DNA of 64,000 bases from Cellulomonas sp. SG140 (GTDB lineage Bacteria; Actinomycetota; Actinomycetes; Actinomycetales; Cellulomonadaceae): contig NZ_JANZLA010000004.1 in the NCBI RefSeq assembly GCF_025770785.1, positions 124,001-188,000 of the forward strand. Direction: 5' to 3'. A program made the translations under genes and the position numbers. Shown here one piece after another: positions 41,451-49,772 of the stretch. Within the stretch, counting starts at the first letter, position 1. Every line of letters starts with the position of its first letter. Under the pieces are notes generated by a model. That model saw only the letters and a list, made by a program, of their open reading frames with translations. It was not told the origin of the DNA and searched no databases.

Positions 41451-42794
41451 TCAGTGCGCGAGGAGGTCGGCCTCGTGCCCGCGGTTGCGGGCGCGGCAGA
41501 CGAGCTGGGCGAGGGTGCGGGCGCCGAGGGCGGTGGCCAGGACGACGGCGGCGAGCAGGGCCGGTGGGTGGGTCAGCTCGATGCCGAACGCGGCGGCGAA
41601 GAACGGGGCTCGTTGGGTGACGGCGAGCACGCCGACGGCCATGATCAGCGCGACCTGCGGGACGGGCACCGGGTGGCCGGTGGCCGCGGCGGCCAGCGCG
41701 ACGGCGGTGCCGAGCGCCCCGCCGGTGGCCAGGGCTGGGGTGAGCAGCCCGCCGGCGGCGCCGGCCCACAGCCACCCGGCGGTGACCGCGGGCTTGACCA
41801 GGATCAACGCCGCGGCGGCGGCCAGTCCCAGGGTGGCGGCGAACGCCGTGTCCAGGATCGCCTTGCCGTTGCCGGGTACCTCCGGCAGCCACCAGGACAC
41901 CAGCCCGGTGACGGCGCCGGCCGCCGCGAGGGTCAGCGGCAGCAGCGCCGAGCGGTGCACGGTCAGGTGCCGGGACACCGACGTGGACCGGGCGAACAGC
42001 AGCCCCACGGCGGCAGTCAGCGGGACGGCGACCAACGCGGCGACCCAGGTCGCGGTGGTGACCGCGGTGGTGGGGAACGGGTAGACCGGGTGCCGGCCGA
42101 CCACGGGCCACGCGGTGACGGTGGCGATCACGCTGGTGGCCGCGGCGATCAGGGCGATGCGCCAGTGCTTGGACAGCAGCAGCACCTCCAGCACGTAGAC
42201 CGCCCCGGTGACCGGCACGTTGTACACGGCGGCCAGCCCGGCGCCGGCCGCCGCGGCGACCAGCACCCGCCGCTCCCGGTCGTCCAGGGCGAACCAGTCC
42301 GACACCTTGGTGGCCACCGCGGCCGCCCCCTGCCGGGGGGCACCCTCCCGGCCGATCGACGCACCCGCACCCACGACGACCGTCTGCAAGATCGCGTCCA
42401 GCCAGGTCGGGGCGAACACCAGCCTGCGGTGCGGCTCGTGCAGCACGGTGGTGACCGGTACCACGTGGTCCCGGCGGCGCAGCAACCACCACACAACACC
42501 CGTCACCAGCCCCGCGACCAGCGGCGCCAGCAACCGGCGGACCAACGGGACACCGGCCACCGAGTCGGTCAGCCCGTGCGCGGTCGGCCCCAGCGCCACG
42601 TGCTGCACCCCGTGCAGCAACGCCCAGAACAACGCCCCCGTCACCCCGGCACCCAGACCCGTCAGCGCCGTCGCCGCCGCCAGCCGCAGCACCCACGGAC
42701 CAGCCCCCGGCTCACCGGCGAACGGCCCGAACACCCGACCACGGGACCCGTCCCGACCCTCGTCCGAGGTCGCCGCATCGATCTCCGCGCTCAT
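41451..42794 (-). CDS. ClC-family chloride channel/transporter
   Basis: A 447-residue ClC membrane protein with about ten to eleven hydrophobic segments. The GREGAP filter motif is intact (GASIGREGAPRQG). The first filter motif GSGIP is not recognisable, and the glutamate in GREGAP corresponds to the gating Glu. Selectivity between channel and antiporter modes cannot be told. ATG 42794 overlaps the stop of a possible small upstream ORF (ATGA). An in-frame ATG at 42803 is the alternative. It is convergent with the NERD-helicase gene. Confidence 0.86.
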   Translation of the reverse strand: MSAEIDAATSDEGRDGSRGRVFGPFAGEPGAGPWVLRLAAATALTGLGAGVTGALFWALLHGVQHVALGPTAHGLTDSVAGVPLVRRLLAPLVAGLVTGVVWWLLRRRDHVVPVTTVLHEPHRRLVFAPTWLDAILQTVVVGAGASIGREGAPRQGAAAVATKVSDWFALDDRERRVLVAAAAGAGLAAVYNVPVTGAVYVLEVLLLSKHWRIALIAAATSVIATVTAWPVVGRHPVYPFPTTAVTTATWVAALVAVPLTAAVGLLFARSTSVSRHLTVHRSALLPLTLAAAGAVTGLVSWWLPEVPGNGKAILDTAFAATLGLAAAAALILVKPAVTAGWLWAGAAGGLLTPALATGGALGTAVALAAAATGHPVPVPQVALIMAVGVLAVTQRAPFFAAAFGIELTHPPALLAAVVLATALGARTLAQLVCRARNRGHEADLLAH

Positions 42795-42991
42795 GCCGAC
42801 CATGCTCGCCCGGCGCGGCCGGACACCCGGGGGACCTGTGTCCGCGGACGTGCCCCTGCGGCACCCACGGTGGGGCGCGGCTCGAGCACGAGAACCGGGC
42901 CCGCGTCGCCGCGCTCGGGCACGCGCACGGGCACCAGACGGGGTCCGAGGATGCGGCCGGATGAGCTCACGCAACCGTTGTACTCGACCAT
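42791..42991 (-). CDS. Possible small upstream protein (66 aa)
   Basis: Not recognised. This frame starts at ATG 42991 (MVEYNGCVSSSGRIL), has GC-rich third positions for most of its length, and its TGA overlaps the ClC start in an ATGA, as in translationally coupled pairs. It is proline- and valine-rich without a membrane segment. There is no convincing ribosome-binding site and codon bias weakens toward the end, so it may be only a leader ORF or chance. Confidence 0.3.
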   Translation of the reverse strand: MVEYNGCVSSSGRILGPRLVPVRVPERGDAGPVLVLEPRPTVGAAGARPRTQVPRVSGRAGRAWSA

Positions 42992-43198
42992 CCTGTCCCG
43001 ATCGCACTCGGCAGCAGGGGCACACGGGACGTGCACCAGAGGAAGGTGCAGGCCCCGGCGCGTGCCTCGGTGCGGGAATGGTTGTCACCGGAGCGCGGTT
43101 GTCGAGGGTTGGCCCGAGCTGCGCGCCCCGGGCGGCGGCAGACCTGCGGAACACCTGCGGAGGCGATCCTGACCAGCACCAAGCCCCAGCCCGGCCCG
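42992..43198. other. Intergenic region upstream of ClC and MFS genes
   Basis: No gene is supported here. It contains GCGGAGG (43157-43163) followed 5 nt later by an in-frame CTG (43169), which may be the real start of the MFS gene, and no clear promoter. Confidence 0.4.
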
Positions 43199-44713
43199 GT
43201 GAGCACGCCCGGAGCGGCCGGTGCACCGGGGGGCAGCCCGACCGGCCGTCCCTCAGGCCCGTCGGACGCGACCGTCGCACGCGGCGGCGGTGTCGGCTTC
43301 CGTTCGGAACGCGGCCCGATCCTGATCGCGATCATGGTGACCACCGGTCTGGTGGCCATCGACGCGACGATCCTGGCCACGGCCGTGCCGACCATCGTCA
43401 AGGACCTCGGCGGCTTCGCCTCGTTCCCCTGGCTGTTCTCGGTGTACCTGCTGACGCAGGCCGTCGCGGTGCCGATCTACTCCAAGCTCGCGGACACGGT
43501 GGGCCGCAAGCCGATCGTGCTGATCGGCGTGGGGCTGTTCCTGCTCGGGTCGGTGCTGAGCGGGTTCGCGTGGTCGATGCCGACGCTGATCGCTTTCCGC
43601 GCGATCCAGGGGCTCGGTGCCGGTGCGGTGCAGCCGATGGCCATCACCATCGCGGGCGACATCTACACCGTCGAGGAGCGCGCGAAGGCGCAGGGGTACA
43701 TCGCGTCGGTGTGGGCGTTGTCGTCCGTGGTCGGCCCGACCCTGGGCGGCGTGTTCAGCCAGTACGTGACGTGGCGGTGGATCTTCTTCGTCAACGTGCC
43801 GCTGTGCCTGGCGGCCGGCTGGCTGCTGGTCCGGCACCTGCACGAGCGCATCGAGCGGCGCCGGCACACCATCGACTGGACCGGGGGCGCGCTGCTGACC
43901 GTCGCCTCGACCCTGCTGATCCTGGGCCTGCTCGAGGGCGGCAACGCCTGGGCGTGGGACGCGCCGCAGAGCATCGCCGCGTTCGGCGTCGGCGTGCTCG
44001 CGCTCGTCGGGTTCCTGCTCGTGGAGCGGCGGGCCGCCGAGCCGGTGCTGCCGCTGTGGGTGATGTCCCGACGGCTGCTGGGCACCACGGCGCTGATCGC
44101 CGTGGGTGTGGGCGTGGTGCTGATCGGGCTGACGTCGTACATCCCCAGCTACCTCGAGGCGTTGCTGCACGTGTCGCCGCTGACCAGCGGGCTGACGCTG
44201 GCGATGCTGACCATCGGCTGGCCGATCTCCGCGTCGCAGGCCGGGCGGCTGTACCTGCGGTTCGGCTTCCGCGCGACCGTTCTGCTCGGGTCCGTGGTGG
44301 TGGTCGGTGGCACGGCGGCCCTCGCGCTGACCGCCGGGCGACCGTCGGTGGTGGTGGTGGGGCTGACGTGCTTCGTCGTCGGCCTGGGGCTGGGGCTCGT
44401 CGCCGCGCCGAGCCTGATCGCTGCGCAGTCGAGCGTCGGCTGGGGCGAGCGCGCGGTGGTGACGGGCGCCAACATGTTCGCCCGGTCGATGGGCAGCGCG
44501 GTGGGTGTGGCGGTGCTGGGCGCCCTGGTCAACGGGCTGATGCACGGTGCGGACGCCGGTGCCGACCCCGTCCGGTTCCGCGGGGCGGTGACGGCCGGGT
44601 TCGTCGGCGTCGCGGCGGTGGCCGTGGTGACGACGATCGCCGCGCTGGCGATGCCGCGGAACCGTGCCGACGTGCCGGTGCGCGGCGGCGCGGAGTCGGC
44701 GGCGGCTGCCTGA
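43199..44713 (+). CDS. DHA2-family MFS exporter (EmrB/QacA-like)
   Basis: A 504-residue, 14-helix drug/proton antiporter. Motif D1 is seen in VAIDATILATAVPTI, motif A in YSKLADTVGRKPI, and motif C in the fifth helix region SSVVGPTLGG with WRWIFFVNVPL following, as in DHA2 members. GTG 43199 is the first standard in-frame start with a sensible length but has no ribosome-binding site. A CTG at 43169 sits 5 nt after GCGGAGG and may be the true start, adding 10 residues. The stop lies in a tandem repeat (44708-44741). Confidence 0.9.
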   Translation: MSTPGAAGAPGGSPTGRPSGPSDATVARGGGVGFRSERGPILIAIMVTTGLVAIDATILATAVPTIVKDLGGFASFPWLFSVYLLTQAVAVPIYSKLADTVGRKPIVLIGVGLFLLGSVLSGFAWSMPTLIAFRAIQGLGAGAVQPMAITIAGDIYTVEERAKAQGYIASVWALSSVVGPTLGGVFSQYVTWRWIFFVNVPLCLAAGWLLVRHLHERIERRRHTIDWTGGALLTVASTLLILGLLEGGNAWAWDAPQSIAAFGVGVLALVGFLLVERRAAEPVLPLWVMSRRLLGTTALIAVGVGVVLIGLTSYIPSYLEALLHVSPLTSGLTLAMLTIGWPISASQAGRLYLRFGFRATVLLGSVVVVGGTAALALTAGRPSVVVVGLTCFVVGLGLGLVAAPSLIAAQSSVGWGERAVVTGANMFARSMGSAVGVAVLGALVNGLMHGADAGADPVRFRGAVTAGFVGVAAVAVVTTIAALAMPRNRADVPVRGGAESAAAA

Positions 44714-44741
44714 CGTACGGCGGCCGCCTGACGTACGGCGG
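44708..44741 (+). repeat. 16-bp tandem repeat over a stop codon, in frame
   Basis: GCCTGACGTACGGCGG is present at 44708-44723 and 44726-44741 (period 18). The first copy holds the MFS stop TGA (44711-44713). Because 18 is a multiple of three, the second copy supplies another in-frame TGA (44729-44731). Confidence 0.88.
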
Positions 44742-44745
44742 TGGA

Positions 44746-44768
44746 GACGGCCCGTTCGTCGGACCGTC
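44746..44768. terminator. Hairpin between convergent MFS and formaldehyde dehydrogenase genes
   Basis: GACGG-C-CCG (44746-44754) pairs with CGG-A-CCGTC (44760-44768), with one C/A mismatch, around a short loop. It lies between the two convergent stops. Confidence 0.55.
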
Positions 44769-44797
44769 CCCACCGAGCACCCCTCAGGCAGCGCGCC

Positions 44798-46015
44798 TCA
44801 CGCCGCCGGCACCATGCCGTGCGGGTCGATGACGTACTTGCGTGCGGCGCCCTTGTCGAACTCCTCGTACCCCTTCGGGGCGTCGTCCAGGCTGATCGTC
44901 GTGGCGTTGACCGCCTTCGCGATGTGCGCCTTGTCCGCCAGGATCAGGTTCATCAGCAGCCGGTTGTAGCGCTTGACCGGGCACTGACCTGTGGTGAAGG
45001 ACAGGGACTTCGCCCAGCCGGTCCCCAGCTTCACACCGATCTGACCGACCTTGGCGTTCTCGTCGACGGCACCCGGGTCGCCCGTGACGTACAGGCCGGG
45101 GATCCCGAGCGCCCCACCGGCACGTGCGACGGTCATGATGTCGTTCAGCACCGTCGCCGGTGCCTCTGCGGCCCCTGCGCCGTGCCCCTTCGCCTCGAAG
45201 CCCACCGCGTCGACTGCTGCGTCGACCAGCGGCTCGCCGACGATCTGCTCCAGCATGTCGGGCAGCGAGTCGCCCGAGCTGAGGTCGACCGTCTCGCAGC
45301 CGAAGCTGCGGGCCTGCGCCAGGCGCTCGGCGTTCATGTCGCCGACCACCACCACGGACGCGCCGAGCAGCTGCGCCGAGTACGCGGCGGCGAGGCCGAC
45401 GGGTCCGGCGCCGGCGACGTACACGGTGGAGCCGGTGCGGGTGCCCGCGGTGTAGGCGCCGTGGTACCCGGTGGGGAAGATGTCCGACAGCATCGTCAGG
45501 TCGAGGATCTTGGCCAGCGCCTGGTCCCGGTCGGGGAACTTCAGCAGGTTGAAGTCGGCGTACGGCACCATCACGTACTCGGCCTGGCCGCCGAGCCACC
45601 CGCCCATGTCCACGTACCCGTAGGCCGCGCCGGGGCGGGCGGGGTTCACGTTGAGGCAGATGCCCGTCTTGCCCTCGTTGCACATGCGGCAGCGGCCGCA
45701 CGCGATGTTGAACGGGACCGAGCAGATGTCGCCCGGCTTGACGAACAGCACGTCGTCGCCGACCTCCACCACCTCGCCGGTGATCTCGTGGCCCAGGGTC
45801 TGCCCGATGGGCGCGGTGGTGCGGCCGCGGACCATGTGCTGGTCGCTGCCGCAGATGTTGGTGGTGACCAGCTTGAGGATCGCGGCGTGCGGAGCCTCCT
45901 TCTTCACGCCGAGACCTTTCACGACGTCGTCCGGCAGCTCGAGCCTGGGGTAGTCGATCTGCTCCACGGCGACCTTGCCTGGGCCCTTGTAGACGACGAC
46001 ACGGTTTGTGGTCAT
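44798..46015 (-). CDS. fdhA: Glutathione-independent formaldehyde dehydrogenase (zinc ADH family)
   Basis: A 405-residue zinc-dependent medium-chain dehydrogenase of the Pseudomonas FdhA type, oxidising formaldehyde with NAD without a thiol cofactor. The catalytic zinc motif is TTNICGSDQHMVRGR and GHEITGEVVEVG. The structural zinc lobe is CGRCRMCNEGKTGIC, and the Rossmann motif is VYVAGAGPVGLAAA. The FdhA-specific insert after the nucleotide domain (AAEAPATVLNDIMTVARAGG) is present. GAGAGAAG precedes ATG 46015. A CRP/GlxR-like site lies upstream. In actinobacteria mycothiol enzymes also exist, so this may be a parallel route. Confidence 0.92.
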   Translation of the reverse strand: MTTNRVVVYKGPGKVAVEQIDYPRLELPDDVVKGLGVKKEAPHAAILKLVTTNICGSDQHMVRGRTTAPIGQTLGHEITGEVVEVGDDVLFVKPGDICSVPFNIACGRCRMCNEGKTGICLNVNPARPGAAYGYVDMGGWLGGQAEYVMVPYADFNLLKFPDRDQALAKILDLTMLSDIFPTGYHGAYTAGTRTGSTVYVAGAGPVGLAAAYSAQLLGASVVVVGDMNAERLAQARSFGCETVDLSSGDSLPDMLEQIVGEPLVDAAVDAVGFEAKGHGAGAAEAPATVLNDIMTVARAGGALGIPGLYVTGDPGAVDENAKVGQIGVKLGTGWAKSLSFTTGQCPVKRYNRLLMNLILADKAHIAKAVNATTISLDDAPKGYEEFDKGAARKYVIDPHGMVPAA

Positions 46016-46336
46016 GAGGTGCTTCTCTCGTTACGTCCAACCTGAATGCGTGCACGTCGAGGGCACGAGCCTTGCCGACGGCGTTGTGCGACCACCGCGA
46101 CGGCGTCGCCGGAGGGCGGCCCACAGCCGCTCCCGGCCCGTGACGACGACTTCCCGTCTCGCGTCGCTTCACGTGACCTGTGTCACAACCTTCATCAGCA
46201 GGCTAGGCGCCGGACGAGGGACGGCAACCGGGTGCAACGACGTGCACGCAGCGCCGCCAGAGCGGGGGTCGCGCAGGACGCAGGCGCACGGCGTCGCGGA
46301 CGGGCGAGAACGTGGGCTGGCGAGAACCGAGGCCGG
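46016..46336. promoter_or_regulatory. Intergenic region with CRP/GlxR-like site
   Basis: CGTGACCTGTGTCACA (46172-46187) matches TGTGA-N6-TCACA at all but the first base and is a perfect GTGAC/GTCAC palindrome. It lies about 157 bp upstream of fdhA. No gene is supported in the rest of this 321-bp gap between fdhA and the DUF222-HNH gene. Confidence 0.5.
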
Positions 46337-47917
46337 CTAGAACGGGGGCACCGCGGGGTACCCCGACGGGGTCGCCGCACCTGCTGCGCCGCTGGAAGCC
46401 CCGCTCGCGCGGCCCGGCCTCCGCCCGTCGCCGTCAGTCCCGGCCGGGGGTGGTGGCCACAGCGCGGTGGCTGGTCGGGTCCGGTAGCGACGGCCGGTCG
46501 GGGAGTGCCAGCGCAGCGTCCCACCGCCCTCGTGGACCACCCGCCAGCCGGCCTCGTGCTTGAGGCGGTGGTGCTTGCGGCAGAGGGTGGCCAGGTTGTC
46601 GAGGCCCGTGGTGCCGCCGTCGGTCCAGGCGGTGGAGTGGTCCACGTCGCAGCTCGCCGCCCGGCGGCGGCAACCGGGGAACCGGCACGTCCGGTCGCGG
46701 ATCGCCACGGCGCGGCGCAGGTCGGCAGGGACGGTGTACCGGTCCCGGCCGACGGACAGCACCGTGCCGGTCTCGGGATGGGTCAGCACTCGCGTGAACG
46801 TCGGCGCGTTGGCGCACAGCGTCCGGGCGGTCTCGAGGTCGATCGGCCCGAACCCGTCCAGCTCGGCCGGCTCGTCCGAGTGGCCGAGCAGGCTCAGCAC
46901 GGGCACGGTCAGCACCACCTGCGGTGCGATGGCGTGGACCCACGACGGGATCCCGGCACCGGACTCCTCGGCGTTGCACTCCTCGGCGCTGGCACACGCT
47001 GCCCCGTGGGTGGCCGGCGGCTCGTCAGCCTCGGCGGGCCGTGCATCGTCGTCCGCTTCGCTGCGGGCGTCGGTGGTCAGCAGGAGGTCGCACAGCACGT
47101 CCGCGCGGAGCTGGGGCCGGGTACGGGGTTCGTCCGGGCCGGTGAGCGTTGCGGCCAGGTCGTCGAGGCGGTTCGCGATGCCCATCGCGGCGGCGGCCGG
47201 CAGCAGGGCGGTCAACCAGCAGAGGTCGGCGTCGGCGGGGGTCACGTCGACGAACCGGTCGGCCACGGCCCGGGCGGTCTGCTCGGCGGTGGTCGGCACG
47301 TGCCGTGCACGCCACCGACGGGCCGCAGCGCGCAGCTGCGGAGCGGTCAGCCGAGCGGCCCGATCGGCCAGCGCCGCATCCGCGCGGGCCAGCACGTCGG
47401 GGTCGGTCACCCCGTGGAACACGTCCAGCACCGCGTCGACGTGCGCGCCCGACACCAGTCCCGCCGTGTGGGCGGCGTGCAGCCGGGGGAGCGCCGCGAG
47501 CATGGTGATCCGCGTCAACCGGCGCGCCAAGGTGCCCTCGGCCAGGTGCAACGTCGCGGCGAGCTCCGCGAGCATCCCGCGTGCACCCCACTCCCGACGA
47601 CGGCGCGCGTCGCGGTCCGCGCACCGCGCCGCGAGCTCGGCCGCCCCCCACAGGTACGCCGCGGGCAGGCGGGTGTCGAAGCGGGCTGCCGCCGCGGTCA
47701 CCGCCTGCGCCTGCTCCGCCAGTCCCGCGAGCTCCACCGCCACCGGATCGCACGAGTCGTCCGTCAGCAGGTCCCCGGGGAAGTGCGGCACCTGCACCGA
47801 CATCGGCGCAACCCTCGGCTCCGGTGGCGGCACGGGCCCCGTGGCCGTCGACGGCACCAGCTCGGGCAGCGGCAGCGGGGCGACAAGACGCCCGTCCCTC
47901 ACCGCTACCAGCTCCAT
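46337..47917 (-). CDS. HNH endonuclease with DUF222 domain (13E12-repeat type)
   Basis: A 526-residue protein with an N-terminal DUF222 region (about 60-330, including AARFDTRLPAAYLWGAAELAARC) and a C-terminal HNH nuclease: RDRTCRFPGCRRRAASCDVDH then the LCRKHHRLKH metal-binding core. These multicopy actinobacterial proteins (REP13E12 in mycobacteria) are thought to be mobile or repeat-associated, but no flanking terminal repeats are seen here. ATG 47917 is used in place of an ATG at 47980. A proline-rich C-terminal tail is probably disordered. Confidence 0.88.
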   Translation of the reverse strand: MELVAVRDGRLVAPLPLPELVPSTATGPVPPPEPRVAPMSVQVPHFPGDLLTDDSCDPVAVELAGLAEQAQAVTAAAARFDTRLPAAYLWGAAELAARCADRDARRRREWGARGMLAELAATLHLAEGTLARRLTRITMLAALPRLHAAHTAGLVSGAHVDAVLDVFHGVTDPDVLARADAALADRAARLTAPQLRAAARRWRARHVPTTAEQTARAVADRFVDVTPADADLCWLTALLPAAAAMGIANRLDDLAATLTGPDEPRTRPQLRADVLCDLLLTTDARSEADDDARPAEADEPPATHGAACASAEECNAEESGAGIPSWVHAIAPQVVLTVPVLSLLGHSDEPAELDGFGPIDLETARTLCANAPTFTRVLTHPETGTVLSVGRDRYTVPADLRRAVAIRDRTCRFPGCRRRAASCDVDHSTAWTDGGTTGLDNLATLCRKHHRLKHEAGWRVVHEGGGTLRWHSPTGRRYRTRPATALWPPPPAGTDGDGRRPGRASGASSGAAGAATPSGYPAVPPF

Positions 47918-48073
47918 GAGCCCATCACACCACCGACCACTGACACGCACCGCCGTGCAGAAATGGCGGCTGACCTGCACTCATATCCACGGGCGCGCCC
48001 CTGTGGACGGCTCACCGACCTACGCGCGAGCCAGCTCGCCGCGGCGCCATCGGCAGACCGGCGCCGGACACGC

Positions 48074-48106
48074 GAGCGGCGGCGCCTCTGCAGGACGCCG
48101 CCGCTC
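48074..48106 (-). terminator. Hairpin terminator after the permease gene
   Basis: A perfect 11-bp stem, GAGCGGCGGCG (48074-48084) with CGCCGCCGCTC (48096-48106), lies 19 bp past the permease stop. It separates the aminotransferase-permease transcript from the DUF222-HNH gene. Confidence 0.75.
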
Positions 48107-48125
48107 GACCACGTGACGGAGCCGA

Positions 48126-49727
48126 CTACACCACCGCGGGCTCGGGCTCGTCGTCGGGCGCGGCCTCATCGGCCGTCCCCGCCACCACCCCTGGCACCGG
48201 CGTCGCGCCCGCCGCCGTCGTCCCGGCCGCCCCCGAGTGCAGCCCACCCGCCAGCGCGTACTCCTCCTCGGGGGACAGCACCAACCGCGTCCGCCCCCAC
48301 AGCGCGAAGGCGGCCAGCCCGACGACGAACACCACGGCGATCGCCACGATCGCCGACCGGTAGTCCGGGTTGAGCATCACGCCGACGAAGATCGCCGCGC
48401 TCATGACCCCCGCCACCACGGCACCGGGGATGCCCACCGGGCTCCGGTACGGCCGCGACGCCCCCGGGAACCGCACCCGCAGCAGCACGTACGACGTCAT
48501 CTGCAGCAGGTAGCTGATGACCGCGCCCCACACGGCGATGTTCAGCACGATCGGCCCGGCGGCGGAGATGCCGTACTGCACCAGCACCAGCGACACGAAC
48601 CCGACCACCGCGCCGACCAGCAGCGCCACCCACGGCGTGCGACGTGCCCCGGTCAGGGACAGCACCTTGGGGTAGTAGCCGGCGCGGGACAGCGAGTAGA
48701 TGTTCCGGCCGTAGGCGAACATGATCCCCTGCGTCGACGCGAGCAGCCCCACCAGGGCGAACGCGGACAGGATCGCGGCCACGTTGCCGGTGGGCAGCAT
48801 GGCGCGGAACCCGTCGAGCAGCGGCTCGGCCGATGTGCCCAGGGCGTTCGCGCCCGTGACGGCCGGGTTGAGCACGACGACGACGAGCGCGGAGACGATC
48901 AGCGTCCCGAGCCCCCACAGCCCCGCCCGCGGGATGTCGCGGCTGGGCATGTGCGACTCCTCGGCGGCCAGCGGCAGCTCCTCGATGCCGAGGAACAGCC
49001 ACATCGCGAACGGCAGCGCGAAGAAGACCGGCGTCAGGCCGTGCGGCAGGAAGGTCGACCGCCCCGCGTCCGGGGTGATGTCGAGCAGCGAGCCGAGGCT
49101 CAGGTGCGACGAGAACGCCGCCATCACGCCGAACACGACCAGCACCGCCAGCGACACGACCGAGACGACGACGGCGAACCGGAAGCTGATCTCCGCACCG
49201 GCGGCGTTCAGCGCGAGGAAGGCGCCGTACAGGATCGCCCACCACACCCACACCGGCAGGGACAGGCCGAACAGGTCCTTGGTGATCTGGTCGGCGTACC
49301 CGGCGGAGAAGTACACGACCACCGCGGTGGTCATCACGTACTCCACCGTCTCGGCCAGACCGGTGACGAACCCGCCCCACGGACCCATCGCGGCCCGTGC
49401 GAACGAGTACGCGCCGCCGGTGTGCGGCATCGCGGCGCTCATCTCACCGATGCTGAACAGCATGGCGCCGTACATGACGGTGACCAGGACGGCGGCGAGC
49501 ATGAACCCGCCCCAGCCGGCCTGGCCGATGCCGAAGTTCCACCCGGAGAAGTCCCCGGAGATCACCGCCGCGATGGCGATACCCCACAGCCCCCAGAACC
49601 CGGCGCTGCGCTGCAGCTGCCGCTTGTCGAAGTACCCGGCGTCCGCTCGGGCGTAGGTCACGCCCGAGACCGTGGTGCCGACCGCGGCGGCGTCCGAGCC
49701 GGTGTCGGTGGTGCTGCTGATCGCCAT
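48126..49727 (-). CDS. APC-superfamily amine/amino-acid permease, ethanolamine permease-like
   Basis: A 533-residue, 12-helix APC transporter whose N-terminal region (SGDFSGWNFGIGQAGWGGFMLA and EMSAAMPHTGGAYSFARAAMGPWGGF) matches ethanolamine permeases of the EAT group. The central GLTPVFFALPFAMWLFLGIEELPLAAEE segment is also typical. A variable Ala/Pro-rich tail follows the last helix. GGGAGGA lies 5 nt before the ATG. It follows a class III PLP enzyme gene by 45 bp in one operon and is opposite a kinase gene, suggesting uptake of an amino alcohol or hydroxy-amine. Confidence 0.88.
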   Translation of the reverse strand: MAISSTTDTGSDAAAVGTTVSGVTYARADAGYFDKRQLQRSAGFWGLWGIAIAAVISGDFSGWNFGIGQAGWGGFMLAAVLVTVMYGAMLFSIGEMSAAMPHTGGAYSFARAAMGPWGGFVTGLAETVEYVMTTAVVVYFSAGYADQITKDLFGLSLPVWVWWAILYGAFLALNAAGAEISFRFAVVVSVVSLAVLVVFGVMAAFSSHLSLGSLLDITPDAGRSTFLPHGLTPVFFALPFAMWLFLGIEELPLAAEESHMPSRDIPRAGLWGLGTLIVSALVVVVLNPAVTGANALGTSAEPLLDGFRAMLPTGNVAAILSAFALVGLLASTQGIMFAYGRNIYSLSRAGYYPKVLSLTGARRTPWVALLVGAVVGFVSLVLVQYGISAAGPIVLNIAVWGAVISYLLQMTSYVLLRVRFPGASRPYRSPVGIPGAVVAGVMSAAIFVGVMLNPDYRSAIVAIAVVFVVGLAAFALWGRTRLVLSPEEEYALAGGLHSGAAGTTAAGATPVPGVVAGTADEAAPDDEPEPAVV

Positions 49728-49772
49728 CTGTCCTCCCGTGTCAGTGCCGTGCAGGGATGTGCGTGAGTGCGC

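Noticed and set aside
42208..44832. An 874-codon plus-strand frame across the ClC and MFS genes
   Set aside because: It is antisense to ClC and out of frame with the MFS gene. The composition is Arg/Gly/Ala-rich without motifs.
46337..47917. Mobile element around the DUF222-HNH gene
   Set aside because: The family is sometimes repeat-associated, but no terminal repeats, target duplications or transposase are visible here.
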